Source: Siphonodentalium dalli (taxonomy: Eukaryota; Mollusca; Scaphopoda; Gadilida; Siphonodentaliidae). Taken from it: 64,000 bases of DNA. The stretch covers positions 209,352,151-209,416,150 of the forward strand of contig CP136065.1 in NCBI GenBank assembly GCA_032622095.1. Reading direction: 5' to 3'. A program made the translations under genes and the position numbers. Of this stretch, positions 33,580-45,123 are shown one piece after another; position 1 is the stretch's first letter, and each line of letters starts with the position of its first letter. Below the pieces are notes generated by a model. The model searched no databases. It was given only the letters and a program-made list of their open reading frames with translations, and was not told the origin of the DNA.

Positions 33580-34980
33580 GAGATTTTCTGAAACATAAAA
33601 AATGTGTATGTCAATATTTCATGCATTTTCATCACAGTTTGTGGTAGAATTGATAAATAAAGCATGATCTTGTTTTCTCCGGAATAATCGGGGGGGGGGG
33701 GGGGGGGGTCAGGAAAAAAATTACGGATACAAGGTGGAAATTTTGTGTTTTTCAGTTTTGGGGACCCACCTCCCCGGGAACGTAAGTTTTTTCCACCCAG
33801 GTTTGGGACACCCACCCACAAAATTGATGAAAATCTTGTAAATTCTACTAAATAATGTGTTGTTGGCAGGGTAAGGGTCTCTCATTGTGTCTGCACCGGA
33901 ACTGAGAGAACGCTGATCAAGTACACACACAAAAAATAAACAAACAACGCACATGGCTGAAAAATATGCCAACAAAACCAGTGACAAAACCTTTAAAATC
34001 CCAAATATTTATTGTTATAAAGGTAAAATACCCACTTTAACAGGATAGTTATGTCTCTTATTAGCAATAGGTTAACATTTGTGCATGTGTAAAGTCAAAA
34101 CACCATCAATTTGATTAAATAAACACAGTTCCAGTCCTCTCCATGTGGGAAATCACTGGTGAGCAATGAGGAGCTCCCCTTAAAATCATTATAGGCGAGT
34201 GGCGAGTAGCTCTCCTACAAAATGTCGAGGCGAGTAGTATCCCAGCAGGAGATGCCGAATGCATCGCCCGAAGGCCTAAAGGGGGTAGAGTACCGGATGG
34301 GGTCAGGGGGTCTCCCCCGGAAAATTTTGAAAATTAGATGCTCTGAGATTGAATCTGGAGCCTTTAATGCTCCAATCAGTGAACAAAACGTTATTATGTG
34401 ACTTAAGTCACTGTAGTCATGTATCGACATCGACCATGTACTTCGACCACGTGGTCACTGTATTTATCGTTTATTCAATATCTTGACTGATATCATTAAT
34501 ATAAACAAATGAGGCCAACGGTTTTTCGGCTTTTTGACAGCAAATCAATCTAATGGGTCATACATTGCCGGTATTTAATTAAAAGTACTAGGGTTTCCAG
34601 TGGGAGTTCAAAGAATGAGGGGAACCAAGAACTTTTAAGCAATATGAGAATGGATTTATTTTCATTGCAATTTTTTCCTCGACCAAAACCGGACCCTCCC
34701 CATGGTATCAACTGTTAAGGGGAGAAATTGTGGACAAAAAATTAAAATATAGAGCCCCCTCACTTGTATAAGGCTATAGCATGCACTACTATATGAATCT
34801 GATTGTTTCAATTCATTTTGAAGCTGTAATTTGTCTTAGAAATGATTTTGGAAAAAAATTGCATGACATCAGAAATAATCTGCATTCCGGGCTCGGGGAC
34901 ACACACCCACCCGGTCCTTGTATCCTGTCATTTTTTCCGACCCCCCCCTGGAGTAATCAATATAAACAATTAATATTTAT
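33580..34980. mobile_element. Possible element with G-rich inverted ends
   Basis: The left side (33685-33725) has a poly-G run then GGTCAGGAAAAAAATTACGG and ATACAAGG. The right side, reversed (34960-34900), has GGGGGGGTCGGAAAAAATGA and ATACAAGG. The ends are similar but diverged, and a GGTCTCCCCCGG word lies between. It could be one inverted-repeat element or two fragments of a family. Confidence 0.35.
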
Positions 34981-35435
34981 GATTTGAAGATTGAAGAATG
35001 AATGTCACTCGCTTATAATCGAGATGATCACTACAATACAAGCTGACAACCATACGCTGCACAAGTCTGTATTATGTAGGAATGTTGGAATCACTAGTTG
35101 AGAAGTTGCTCCGATAAAACGCTCATCCTGATCAAGAGATCCTGCTAATGTTCTATGATGCGATTGGGTCCTGCTGAATTGATATGATGCTGTTAGGGCA
35201 AACTGATGCTGTTAACAAAAAGTACCATTATATTTTTTTTAATTTGTCTTTTCCGATAATCTGAACAAATCTATGAAAAGCCATTATGCGCATTAAACAT
35301 TCAAAAACATATTTATTCCGAAATATTGTTAATACTGGTTGTATTAGTTGTTGAAAATCGACTATAATCAAGATGGATATTCGCGTCGTTTTAGAAACAC
35401 CAACGCAGGCTTTATTATATTTACAAAAATGTATA
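34981..35435. other. No recognised feature
   Basis: AT-rich flank of the 28-bp array; no gene supported. Confidence 0.4.
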
Positions 35436-35439
35436 TGAT

Positions 35440-37174
35440 CTTGAATGTTCCATACACACACTGGTTTCTTGAATGTTTCATACACACACTGATTTCTTGA
35501 ATGTTCCATACACATACTGGTTTCTTGAATGTTTCATACACACACTGGTTTCTTGAATGTTTCATACACACACTGGTTTCTTGAATGTTTCATACACACA
35601 CTGGTTTCTTGAAAGTATCATACACACACTGGTTTCTTGAATGTTTCATACACACACTGGTTTCTTGAATGTTTCATACACACATTGGGTTCTTGAATGT
35701 TCCATACACATTCTGGTTTCTTGAATGTTCCATACACACACTGGTTTCTTGAATGTTTCATACACACACTGATTTCTTGAATGTTCCATACACACACTGG
35801 TTTCTTGAATGTTTCATACACACACTGGTTTCTTGAATGTTTCATACACACACTGGTTTCTTGAATGTTTCATACACACACTGATTTCTTGAATGTTCCA
35901 TACACATACTGGTTTCTTGAGTGTTCCATACACACACTGATTTCTTGAATGTTCCATACACACACTGGTTTCTTGAATGTTTCATACACACACTGGTTTC
36001 TTGAATGTTTCATACACACACTGGTTTCTTGAATGTTTCATACACACACTGATTTCTTGAATGTTCCATACACATACCGGTTTCTTGAATGTTCCATACA
36101 CACACTGGTTTCTTGAATGTTTCATACACACACTGGTTTCTTGAATGTTTCATACACACACTGGTTTCTTGAATGTTCCATACACACACTGGTTTCTTGA
36201 ATGTTTCATACACACACTGGTTTCTTGAATGTTTCATACACACACTGGTTTCTTGAATGTTTCATACACACACTGGTTTCTTGAATGTTACATACACACA
36301 CTAGTTTCTTGAATGTTTCATATACACACTGGTTTCTTGAATGTTTCATACACACACTGGTTTCTTGATTGTTACATACACACACTGGTTTCTTGAATGT
36401 TTCATACACACACTGGTTTCTTGAATGTTACATACACACACTGGTTTCTTGAATGTTTCATACACACACTGGTTTCTTGAATGTTTCATACACACACTGG
36501 TTTCTTGAATGTTTCATACACACACTGGTTTCTTGAATGTTTCATACACACACTGGTTTCTTGAATGTTTCATACACATACTGGTTTCTTGAATGTTCCA
36601 TACACACACTGGTTTCTTGAATGTTTCATACACACACTGGTTTCTTGAATGTTTCATACACATAGTGGATTCTTGAATGTGCCATACACACACTGGTTTC
36701 TTGAATGTTTCATACACACACTGGTTTCTTGAATGTTTCATACACATACTGGTTTCTTGAATGTTCCATACACACACTGGTTTCTTGAATGTTTCATACA
36801 CACACTGGTTTCTTGAATGTTACATACACACACTGGTTTCTTGAATGTTACATACACACACTGGTTTCTTGAATGTTTCATACACACACTGGTTTCTTGA
36901 ATGTTTCATACACACACTGGTTTCTTGAATGTTTCATACACACACTGGTTTCTTGAATGTTTCATACACATACTGGTTTCTTGAATGTTCCATACACACA
37001 CTGGTTTCTTGAATGTTTCATACACACACTGGTTTCTTGAATGTTCCATACACATACTGGTTTCTTGAATGTTCCATACACACACTGGTTTCTTGAATGT
37101 TTCATACACACACTGGTTTCTTGAATGTTTCATACACATACTGGTTTCTTGAATGTTCCATACACACACCGGTT
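35440..37174. repeat. 28-bp minisatellite, about 62 copies
   Basis: About 1.73 kb of head-to-tail 28-bp units contain CACACTGGTTTCTTGAATG, followed by a variable TTTCAT, TTCCAT or TTACAT. Most copies differ at one or two sites only. Because 28 is not a multiple of 3, the minus strand reads a 28-residue protein period (VCMKHSRNQCVYETFKK...) in all three frames, rarely hitting a stop. I treat these frames as a by-product of the repeat. The ends are sharp (AAGATCTTGAATGTTCC at the left, CCGGTTTTTTCTTAAC at the right). Confidence 0.97.
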
Positions 37175-37299
37175 TTTTCTTAACTCGCTCGGATTAGACA
37201 AACACCGCGAGAATGTCAACTTTAGTAAAATAACGGTACTTGATCGTTACGGCATCAGTTTGCACTACACCCACATCATATCATGAGGGTATCACCCAT

Positions 37300-37710
37300 C
37301 TCCCCCCTGAATCCCGAATACCAGTTAATTTTGGGGGGTGAATCCTGAATACCATTTAATTTTGGGGGGTGAATCCTGAATACATGTTAAGAAATAATAT
37401 GCGATAACTGACATACAAATTGACTGTTAATATCAGACAGATACAAGCAGAAGTTACATAGACACATGATGCCGGTCTCGTTATGATACGATTAATGATA
37501 CTTTATGATGGCATGGTGGTCGAATATGCCCAAAAAGATATTCTACCCACTCATTCATACAGATAACTAGCACAACATATTACTTTGCGCTATCAAAATC
37601 TGCGTCCAAGATGTTTTGCTTGAACCAGAATACCAGTTAATTCGGGGGTATGAATCCCGCGTACGGCTTCAAAACACCCCGAATCCCGCGTTCCGAAAGG
37701 GGAGGGGGTG
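37300..37710. repeat. Short GGGGGGTGAATCC-type repeats
   Basis: TTAATTTTGGGGGGTGAATC and ATACCAGTTAATT words repeat in tandem at 37310-37385, with related pieces at 37625-37700 ending GGGGAGGGGGTGATATCATC. Unclassified. Confidence 0.5.
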
Positions 37711-38108
37711 ATATCATCTATCATATTAACAGGACCACTTGGCCAGGAGCTAAAACCCTCACCATGGTTTTAACAATAGCACGACTCAGTCCAGTTGTTA
37801 GGTAAGCTCTTATTTGCTGCATACCAACATGATTCCTGAACTATATCAGCTCGTTATTCGTGATAGGACACACCGATGTCAATTACGCTACAGACGAAAA
37901 TCCGATTCCACGTAATCAGAATTAAGCCATGCAGGCTTAATATAGGGCAGATCGAGTACAAGAACAGGGCAATTGCACTCTTCTCCAAACGCAATGCTGT
38001 CCTTCTGCATGAGATGGGTTGTCCTGGTGTGGAACAGGTTGGGCCGCTACGCCAGTGTCAGTTACAAATTAAAATTCTTAAAAGCCTTCCATGTGTTATC
38101 CAGAGATG

Positions 38109-38475
38109 AAGTTTGGTTTGTTGGTTTGGTTTAAACATATTTATTGTAACACAATTTACAAGGGATTGGGGGACAAGTTATAACAATTTAAGGTGCCCCT
38201 CTCCCGACAATATTTACACAAATGTTTAAACAAGATGAATAACAGATATATTGTACATGTGATAATAAGAATGTTGATGGTGATGATGGTGATGTCTGGT
38301 GATTGATGTTACCGGTCCTGAGATCCTCTCCTATTATATAGATATCATGCTATGCCGTGTCGTAAGTAGTTTACGATTGTTCTTCGTTAAGTGAAACGTT
38401 TGCTTTCTGAAATATATTTTTTGAACAATGTAAAAGAGTATGACGGCATGACCACGTGTCGAAATATCCTCCAAA
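38109..38475 (-). mobile_element. LINE 3' end (terminal codons plus 3' UTR)
   Basis: Minus strand: the last codons read ISESKRFT then stop (about 38412-38386), followed by a 3' UTR ending near TAAACCAAACCAACAAACC. The 3' UTR words GGGGCACC...AATTGT and GAGGATCTCAGGACCGG match the copy at 57829-58395. The tail resembles that of the fragment at 54345-54961, whose protein ends AKTKRFEQTHV. A 5'-truncated LINE copy. Confidence 0.65.
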
Positions 38476-38894
38476 TTGTCTCAAAATCGTCAGTTATGAT
38501 AATAATCCGCGCCAGTGTTCACATCCAAATATGTTCTTGTGCCACTGGAAGAACTTTACATTAAATATTTCATGTATAAGGCGAAAGTATAGCATGTTTT
38601 GCGAGACGTCATTGTGTGTTCCTGTGTTAATCTATACACAGCTGGCCTTTGTTTTGCCTACCAGCAGCCAACACACGTTGTCGCTGTGTCGTCATTGTTT
38701 GTGTACAAAAATATCGCCTATAATAGGTTAAGCGCTATATACAAAACTGACATTATTATTAGTATTAACAAAGAACAATAACTATCGAATGGTAAATACG
38801 AGGAATAGCATTGGCTTTTTCTCTAAAGGCCCTCTTTGTGGCAAACATCCTCACTAAACTGTATTCCAATGCGATCAATGGCTGTATAATTATT
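38476..38894. other. No recognised feature
   Basis: Between a LINE 3' end and the large foldback; no supported gene. Confidence 0.35.
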
Positions 38895-39412
38895 GATCAT
38901 GCCATGAATCTCTACTATGGCTACCGCCCGTAGAGATCATATTCCACCAGTACAAAACCTGGGAACTTTTTGAAGTTTTGACAGGGAACATTATATAGTC
39001 GAAAAAATAACAAAGGGAATATATCTCTTTATTATTATCTCTTTCTTAATAATGTAATTCACTGTAGGTGAAGTCCCAACTCGAAATTTCACGATTTAAG
39101 TGACTTTGCGAGTGATTTTGTTTGCGTCGCTTACAATTATGGAACTTTTCCTGGGTAATTAATTAAATGTTTTTTTTGCGAAATCGGCTCACAAGAGTCA
39201 CAGAAAAACATGCAATTTCGAGTTGGGACCTTCACATATAGTGAAGTACTCTATTAAGGAACAGATAATCACTAAGAAATATATTCCCCGTGTTATTGTT
39301 TTGATTTTATAAGGTTCCCTGTCAAAACTTCAAAAAGTTCCCAGGTTTTGTACTGGTGGAATAATTATGATCTCAACGGGCGGTAGCCATAGTAGAGATT
39401 CATGGCATGATC
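38895..39412. repeat. Large foldback, 518 bp
   Basis: GATCATGCCATGAATCTC at the left is matched by its inverse at 39395-39412. The arms continue inward through GCTACCGCCCGT, CCACCAGTACAAAACCTGGG and TTTTGAAGTTTTGACAGGG, and on to CCCAACTCGAAATT (39078 and 39227). The outer 95 bp are nearly perfect; the inner part has small differences. The arms are about 230-240 bp around a short AT-rich centre near 39150. There is no TTAA or clear target duplication. Confidence 0.88.
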
Positions 39413-39424
39413 TAATATGGCTGA

Positions 39425-39494
39425 TATACCTAAACAATTCAAAAGTGAATATTATTAGTTGCATTATGGAGCGCAAACCACCTTGTGGATTTAA
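39425..39494 (-). mobile_element. Type-2 TTAA MITE end fragment
   Basis: About 70 bp match the type-2 terminus (CAATTCAAAAGTGAATATTA, GAGCGCAAACCACC), ending at a TTAA shared with the next MITE. Confidence 0.7.
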
Positions 39495-39760
39495 CCCTTT
39501 CATGACTGGAGCTTCCTGGAATTTGTCGAAACACCCCGTACCAATACATTCTCTTATATATGCGAGTCTCCCATATGGAGCCTCGTATACATACATATAC
39601 GAGAATACATTGGTCTAACAATATTTACCTCGAATTTGTAAGCCAGGGCATTCTCTTATACATGCGAGGCTCCCTATGGAAGACTCGCATATATAAGAGA
39701 ATACACTCACGCATGGTATTTAATGCTGCACCAGCGCAGGTCCCAACATGAAAGGGTTAA
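39491..39760 (+). mobile_element. Type-6 TTAA MITE with hairpin pair
   Basis: TTAACCCTTTCATGACTGG at the left; the right end, reversed, begins TTAACCCTTTCATG. TTAA at 39491-39494 and 39757-39760. Hairpins at about 39539-39612 and 39641-39710 have the CTCCCATATGGAG-type loop. It is the most complete member of this shell in the window. Confidence 0.88.
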
Positions 39761-41526
39761 TCACCAAATGTGGGATGTTCACCTGGGCTGACAAAGGGCT
39801 GACAAAGACGGTTTCAATCTGAGATTCATGGTGAGAAATCTACGATCGTTAAATAATATCACGCACCATGCATAGATTGTTGGCTGGGGTTACTATAGTC
39901 TCAATCGCTATAACACGATGTTGTCAGTTTTATCGGTATATACAAGGCAGTGAAATTTAGGCGTTAATTTCAAAGGGAAATTACATACATGTATTTGCCC
40001 TCATATGTAGGGGCTACGGTATTTGGTTTCCAGACAGACTTGATTGGATAACACATAAAACCAACCGGCTGTCGAGAAAAGCAATCACACCAACATTGCC
40101 CGAGGCATGAAATTGATACTGCCTACATGAACACTCGGCTGTTTCAGTGCAGAAACAATGTCAATCTTTTATTATATCCGAGTATAGTATAACCGGCAAC
40201 AAATTTAATTAGTCCATGTCCGCCTGAACTATGTCAAAAACTTGACACAAGCTATATCCTTGGCCCCGAATCAGTCGACAGCTCACTCCAATATAATTTA
40301 TCATAAACATTGTTATCGTACAATGGTACAAGCAAATCTAATTATATCTGTCACAGACCTGTGTTATGTGGAATATTCCAACGTTTGCTCAACACCCACA
40401 ACTATGGGCATTAGCGATTGTGTGCTTCGCTATCAATGATTGTCAGATGCTTGTCATGGTAAAATCAGATGCTTGTCATGGTAAAATCAGATGCTTGTCA
40501 GATGATTGTCAGATGCTTGTCATGGTAAAATTAGTTTCAGTTATTTCAGTGGGTTATTTCCACTGCGGAAAGGCCCGGGGTTTGTATGACAACACTTATA
40601 TACGCGTAGGCTACAAGGCGGTAGGCCTGCAGGTCTGTGGTTCATAACCATGGACCGATTATATTAATATTGTGCGAATATATAGAGAATAAGTACAGTA
40701 TTTGTTGGACAGTATTTGTTGGAATACCGAAATATCCCAATTGTATCAGGAAAGAAATATGGATTTTTCATGAGCGCCTGCAAGCCGCGAGTGAAAATTT
40801 GATATTTCTTTCCACACACGAATGAGCTGTTTCAGGTTTTCAAAACAAAAACAAAAACAAACTGTAGATATTCTTTTTATTATATGCGCCTTATTAATGC
40901 TCTAAGTTGCTATGTTAACTCCTACCTATTTAAATTAATTAAAGAGCGCGTGCCAGTATTTACCAATAGGCAAGAGCCAGTTATGTACTGGGCGTATTGT
41001 TTGATCGCGCTCGCGTAACCCACCGGCAAGCTGTATGCTTTATTCTCTTATCCATACACACATTATAGGATATTGAGAAAAATAGTATATACAAAATAAT
41101 GATAGAAGGAAGGTAATTTTATGTACATGATATGCTCAGCGACCTCCCGCTCTGTGTCTATTCGTTCATCATCACATTATCAGCATCAACAACATTATAC
41201 CTCGTCGTCAACATCATCATCATCATCGTCGTCGTCATCATCATCATCATCATCGGCATCATCACCATCATTACTTTAATTATGTGCATCGACATCGTCA
41301 TCGCGAACATCATCATTAACAAAAGCATCCATCAGTGTCATCGTCATATATACCTCGTAATCATTTTAATCAACATTATCGCAATGATCGTCATGTTTGC
41401 CATCGTCTTATAATTTCTCAGCAACAACAACAGCCAGAGTGAGATAACGAAATCGTACATCATTCTACACACAACGATCTACGTTCGGTAATTTTATAGG
41501 CAAGCATATCATAGAAAGTATTATTA
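39761..41526. other. Gene-free stretch with short repeats
   Basis: A 22-bp repeat (CAGATGCTTGTCATGGTAAA) occurs three to four times at 40443-40530. An ATC-type microsatellite lies at about 41205-41275. No gene is supported. Confidence 0.55.
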
Positions 41527-42760
41527 ATTACTTGCGCCAGTCCATGCTGGACGCAAGTAATGTTTTCGATCCGGATCTTTGTCTGTTTATTTGTTTGTCC
41601 TTCCGCGAATATGTTACGTCATACCGGAAGTACATACTGTGAATAATGCACACGCTAATATGAGATGATTGCATCAATTGTACTTTAAATCCACATATAT
41701 TCTTAATTTGCATCGTTAGTTGGTTTTATTTTGATAATAAATCGTTCATAAATGAACAATTTTGAATGATTTCTTCATGGAAACCGATCAAGACGCCATG
41801 ACGTCACGACGCACATCAGGACGCCACGAGCTGCATGGTCGCGCAAAACACCAGACACGACTGCGTCGATGTCCACACAGCTGAGATTCGTATTACACGG
41901 ACTGGCTAAACCATTCCATCTGCCAACAACTTCGTGTTTTATTATTATAAATATATATATACTGCATGGAAACAAAAGTGGGCAATAATACTGCCCATTA
42001 GAAGTATATTTTATGTAACTTGAAACTCGAGGAAATGAGTTAAGATCAAGTATAAAAAATGCGTGCGGAATCGGTGAGGTGCCAACATATTTCTGGAAAG
42101 TTCAAAACATTTTGGAAAGATCCTGGTGCATATAAATCATGTCCGGCCAAACAGTCAAGCGCGTGGTTCAATTGAAAAACAATTGCACTGAAAAATGTGA
42201 ATGTGGAAACATGGATTATTAAAACGCCTTATTAACTAACTGGGGAAACAAGCTTTCTCATTCTCAACGCAATAGGCATTTTGATGGTATGTTCCCGAAG
42301 ATTGAAGATCAGTCGCTAATGAGGGAACGTTCCCATTGACACAATGTTAATCAAAGACTAGCCAATGGTCGCGTGTCTTTTATTTAATTGTGTCGGTATT
42401 TGTAATTATGTGATTCTCGTCAAACTAGTAATTTAACACAATAGATATATAATATAGCATCATCAGCAACCAATCGTTTTCACACCTTTTCTATAAATAT
42501 GTCGAACAACTCGTACGTATCACTAAGACTAGCATTAGTGTAATATATCAACTTGACATAACAGAGATATTATGTCCGTACACACAACTATTTCAGCAAT
42601 GGGTGAACTGAGATTTGATATCTAGAGTCTTGTTATCGATCTCTCTCAAACGAGAGGCCAGCGCCAGTGGTTCAAACTGTTGTTAGTATAAGACGCCACA
42701 AAACATGCCAAATATGTGATGGGCGCAAGTATAGGTAGCTCCAGTGAGTGCATTCTAGTT
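41527..42760 (+). mobile_element. 1.2-kb dispersed repeat, copy 1
   Basis: Starts with a 35-bp palindrome (ATTACTTGCGCCAGTCCATG and its inverse) and ends near GCATTCTAGTT. It aligns end to end with 50883-52099, with small indels; copy 1 keeps about 59 bp (42525-42583) that copy 2 lacks. A short minus frame (41775-41975, VVGRWNGLASPCNT) is kept in both copies. The inner 3' word GGCGCAAGTATAGG is an inverse of the first ACTTGCGCC, giving weak terminal inverted repeats. No transposase domain recognised; class unknown. Confidence 0.88.
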
Positions 42761-42774
42761 AGCTATAGGTTATC

Positions 42775-42900
42775 GGCCGCAATAAGTAGAACGCTGCCCG
42801 CGTCATAAGTAACAAAAAGTTGGCCAATAAGTAGAAAACGCGGCCAATATGTAACAAAAAGTCGGCCAATAAGTAGAAAACGCGGCCAATAAGTCAAGGT
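42775..42900. repeat. Short tandem CGGCCAATAAGTAGAAAACG
   Basis: Three to four imperfect units of about 40 bp containing CGGCCAATAAGTAGAAAACG and AGTAACAAAAAGT. Confidence 0.7.
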
Positions 42901-43232
42901 GACGTAAATGACGTCAAACGTAATTAGCTCGATCGGCAAAGAATATTGGGTCTACGGAAGATAGATTGCAGTTGATTTCGGATGAATTACGGACAGTCAC
43001 TGTTTTTGGGAGTAAATATACATGTACGTGGATGAACTACATGTATCCGTATCAATATCATTCCCAGTGGAAACTGACAGTACTGTGAAATCGTTGCAAG
43101 TTCTTCACAAAGTTCAGAAGAATAAAAATTGCTGGAATAATTGTTAATTTAATAAAACACATACTGGTATATCTATGTTAATATATTCATCCTGTGAAAC
43201 AATTATTACATTGTTGCTAATTAATAAAATAC

Positions 43233-43369
43233 TTATTAATTGGTTGTTTCCACATTGACCGAGTTATGAGGCCTCGGTCTGTCGTATTAGCATTCGGCCT
43301 GCGGCCTCATGCCAATACGACAGACCTCGGCCTCATAACTCGGCCAATATGGAAACAACCAATTAATAA
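43233..43369. repeat. Foldback hairpin (137 bp)
   Basis: TTATTAATTGGTTGTTTCC at the left pairs with its inverse at the right. The arms of about 58 bp include GAGTTATGAGGCC and GGTCTGTCGTATT with few mismatches. The loop is about 15 bp (TCGGCCTGCGGCCTC). Confidence 0.9.
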
Positions 43370-44957
43370 CATATAATATAAATGCGAATCTCGTCATGAG
43401 AATGCACAATCGACGTGTATCATTGCCGATTATAGAATCGAAGTTCTACCTACATGTACTTGTTAACTAAATATGTAGACGTTTTATGGTACTGATTCCA
43501 GAGGTGTCAACAGACGGAAATCATGTTCATTTTTCCCAAATGGTATGAGTTTGTTACATTTGATTCACAACGAGTCGTAGATATTATATCCCAACATAAC
43601 TCGTTGAAGAACTTGTATGTCACATGTCTTTTTAACAAATCAAAACTAAAATACACAAATTTCATCCTGTCATCTTGTATAAATGTTATGTTACACCTTT
43701 TGTGCGGGAGAGGGACGTCACTAAGTTGACAAAACTTGTGCCACAATCACCATGTATATAATTGATATACAATATAATATGTCCCCACACACAGTCTTGG
43801 CCAGGTTATGTTGTTTATATAATCATCGACGGTGTCGTTGTTGTCGGCGGGAGGTACCGAATTCCTCCAAATCGCGGCGGGCGCACGAATTATTATAATT
43901 TACAGATTCCCGCGTTATCATAACAGCTACGTGTATATCTCCGTGGCTGATGTTAGCATTATCACAAATTTCTCGGACTATGTATAGGTTGTATGAACTT
44001 GTATCAAACAATAATGGCCTCTTGGACCGTAGAATCACAGTTGTGGTAAGTCCGTCAAAAGTGGGAGACAGAGAACCTGTAAAAAAAAATCAACTTGGCT
44101 GCGGTGCCTGCGTATAAATGTGGCATGTCCGTCATCAACGAGCGAACCCTTTGACTAATAAGCACTCGGACTATCGATCCTCCCACTGGAGTACTATACT
44201 CCTATCGTACTTAGAATAGCAATAAATCGAGGCATAGACATACTGAGTTAGGTTGCGAGGGTTAATCCCGTCTATGCCTTGCCGAAATCACGAGCGAGGA
44301 TGGAGTTTCTAATCAGTCTTAAGCACAATCAAAATCCTGCATAATCTCCACGAAATCACGATTTTCCACGAACCAGAGATCGATCTGGTTGCAAATGACT
44401 TGCGCAATGCCCAATAGTGACGGTAATTCCTTTCTCACGTAGCATATAGCGATGCTATACTGGCGCGACATACGATACCAGAAAATCTCTTTGTCTCAGC
44501 TATATTCCCTTAGTAATTTATCTGAACATGATACCTTTAAATTACTTTAACCACAACGTGATACAGCATATAAATTCAAACTATATAATAGAATAGAATA
44601 GAATAGAATTGATTAAGCAAAATACGTCCCTGGGTTGGGACAGGTTGCCATACATAAATATAATATTAATGTGGTACACGAACACACATAATCTGTATAA
44701 TAATAACGTCACTCAGTCATGTAACTTAATATGCATTATATAATAATATTTATGTATTGTTCAATCTGCACTCGAAAAACCTCCTGACTATGTTGCAAAC
44801 TTTCGCACAATGTTGTGTAAGGTCATTATCTAATATATGCTTCAGTTGGTCCCATCTACTCATCAGTCGAAAATTAATAAAACTTCCCTCCATTAGTTTC
44901 AGTAAATCACTACGCTAGGCATTGCATATTCTAACCTGTTACCAGTTAACTCTTTCT
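43370..44957. other. No supported gene
   Basis: Contains the fragment shared with 30140-30250 (about 43555-43650) and an ATAGA-type pentamer run (44585-44612). Otherwise nothing recognised. Confidence 0.45.
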
Positions 44958-44965
44958 ATACTCAT

Positions 44966-45115
44966 CAAGCCTTGAAATAGGGTGTCTGTCATTTGCAGAA
45001 TGAGGTCCCCAGAGGATGAATTTGGTGATGCTAGCCCGCTATGCGGGGTAGAATCACTAAATTCACCTCTGGGGACCTCATTCTGCAAATGACAGACACC
45101 CTATTTCAAGGCTTG
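44966..45115. mobile_element. hAT-like foldback element, single hairpin
   Basis: A 150-bp element starts CAAGCCTTGAAATAGGGTG and ends with the inverse. It is flanked by a perfect 8-bp duplication ATACTCAT (44958-44965 and 45116-45123), the target size of hAT transposons. Almost the whole element is one hairpin with loop CTAGCCCGCTATGCGGGG. Non-coding. Confidence 0.9.
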
Positions 45116-45123
45116 ATACTCAT

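Noticed and set aside
35440-37169. Series of Cys/Lys-rich minus frames (VCMKHSRNQC...)
   Set aside because: They arise from the 28-bp minisatellite and are split by frame drift; no start, signal or unique sequence supports a real protein.
35440-37174. CRISPR array
   Set aside because: Units are contiguous 28-bp repeats with no unique spacers, in a eukaryotic setting.
41132-41413. Ile/Val-rich plus frame (93 residues)
   Set aside because: Produced by the ATC/GTC microsatellite.
41527-42760. Helitron
   Set aside because: A terminal palindrome exists, but there is no CTRR beside it, no TC start, and no Rep/helicase sequence.
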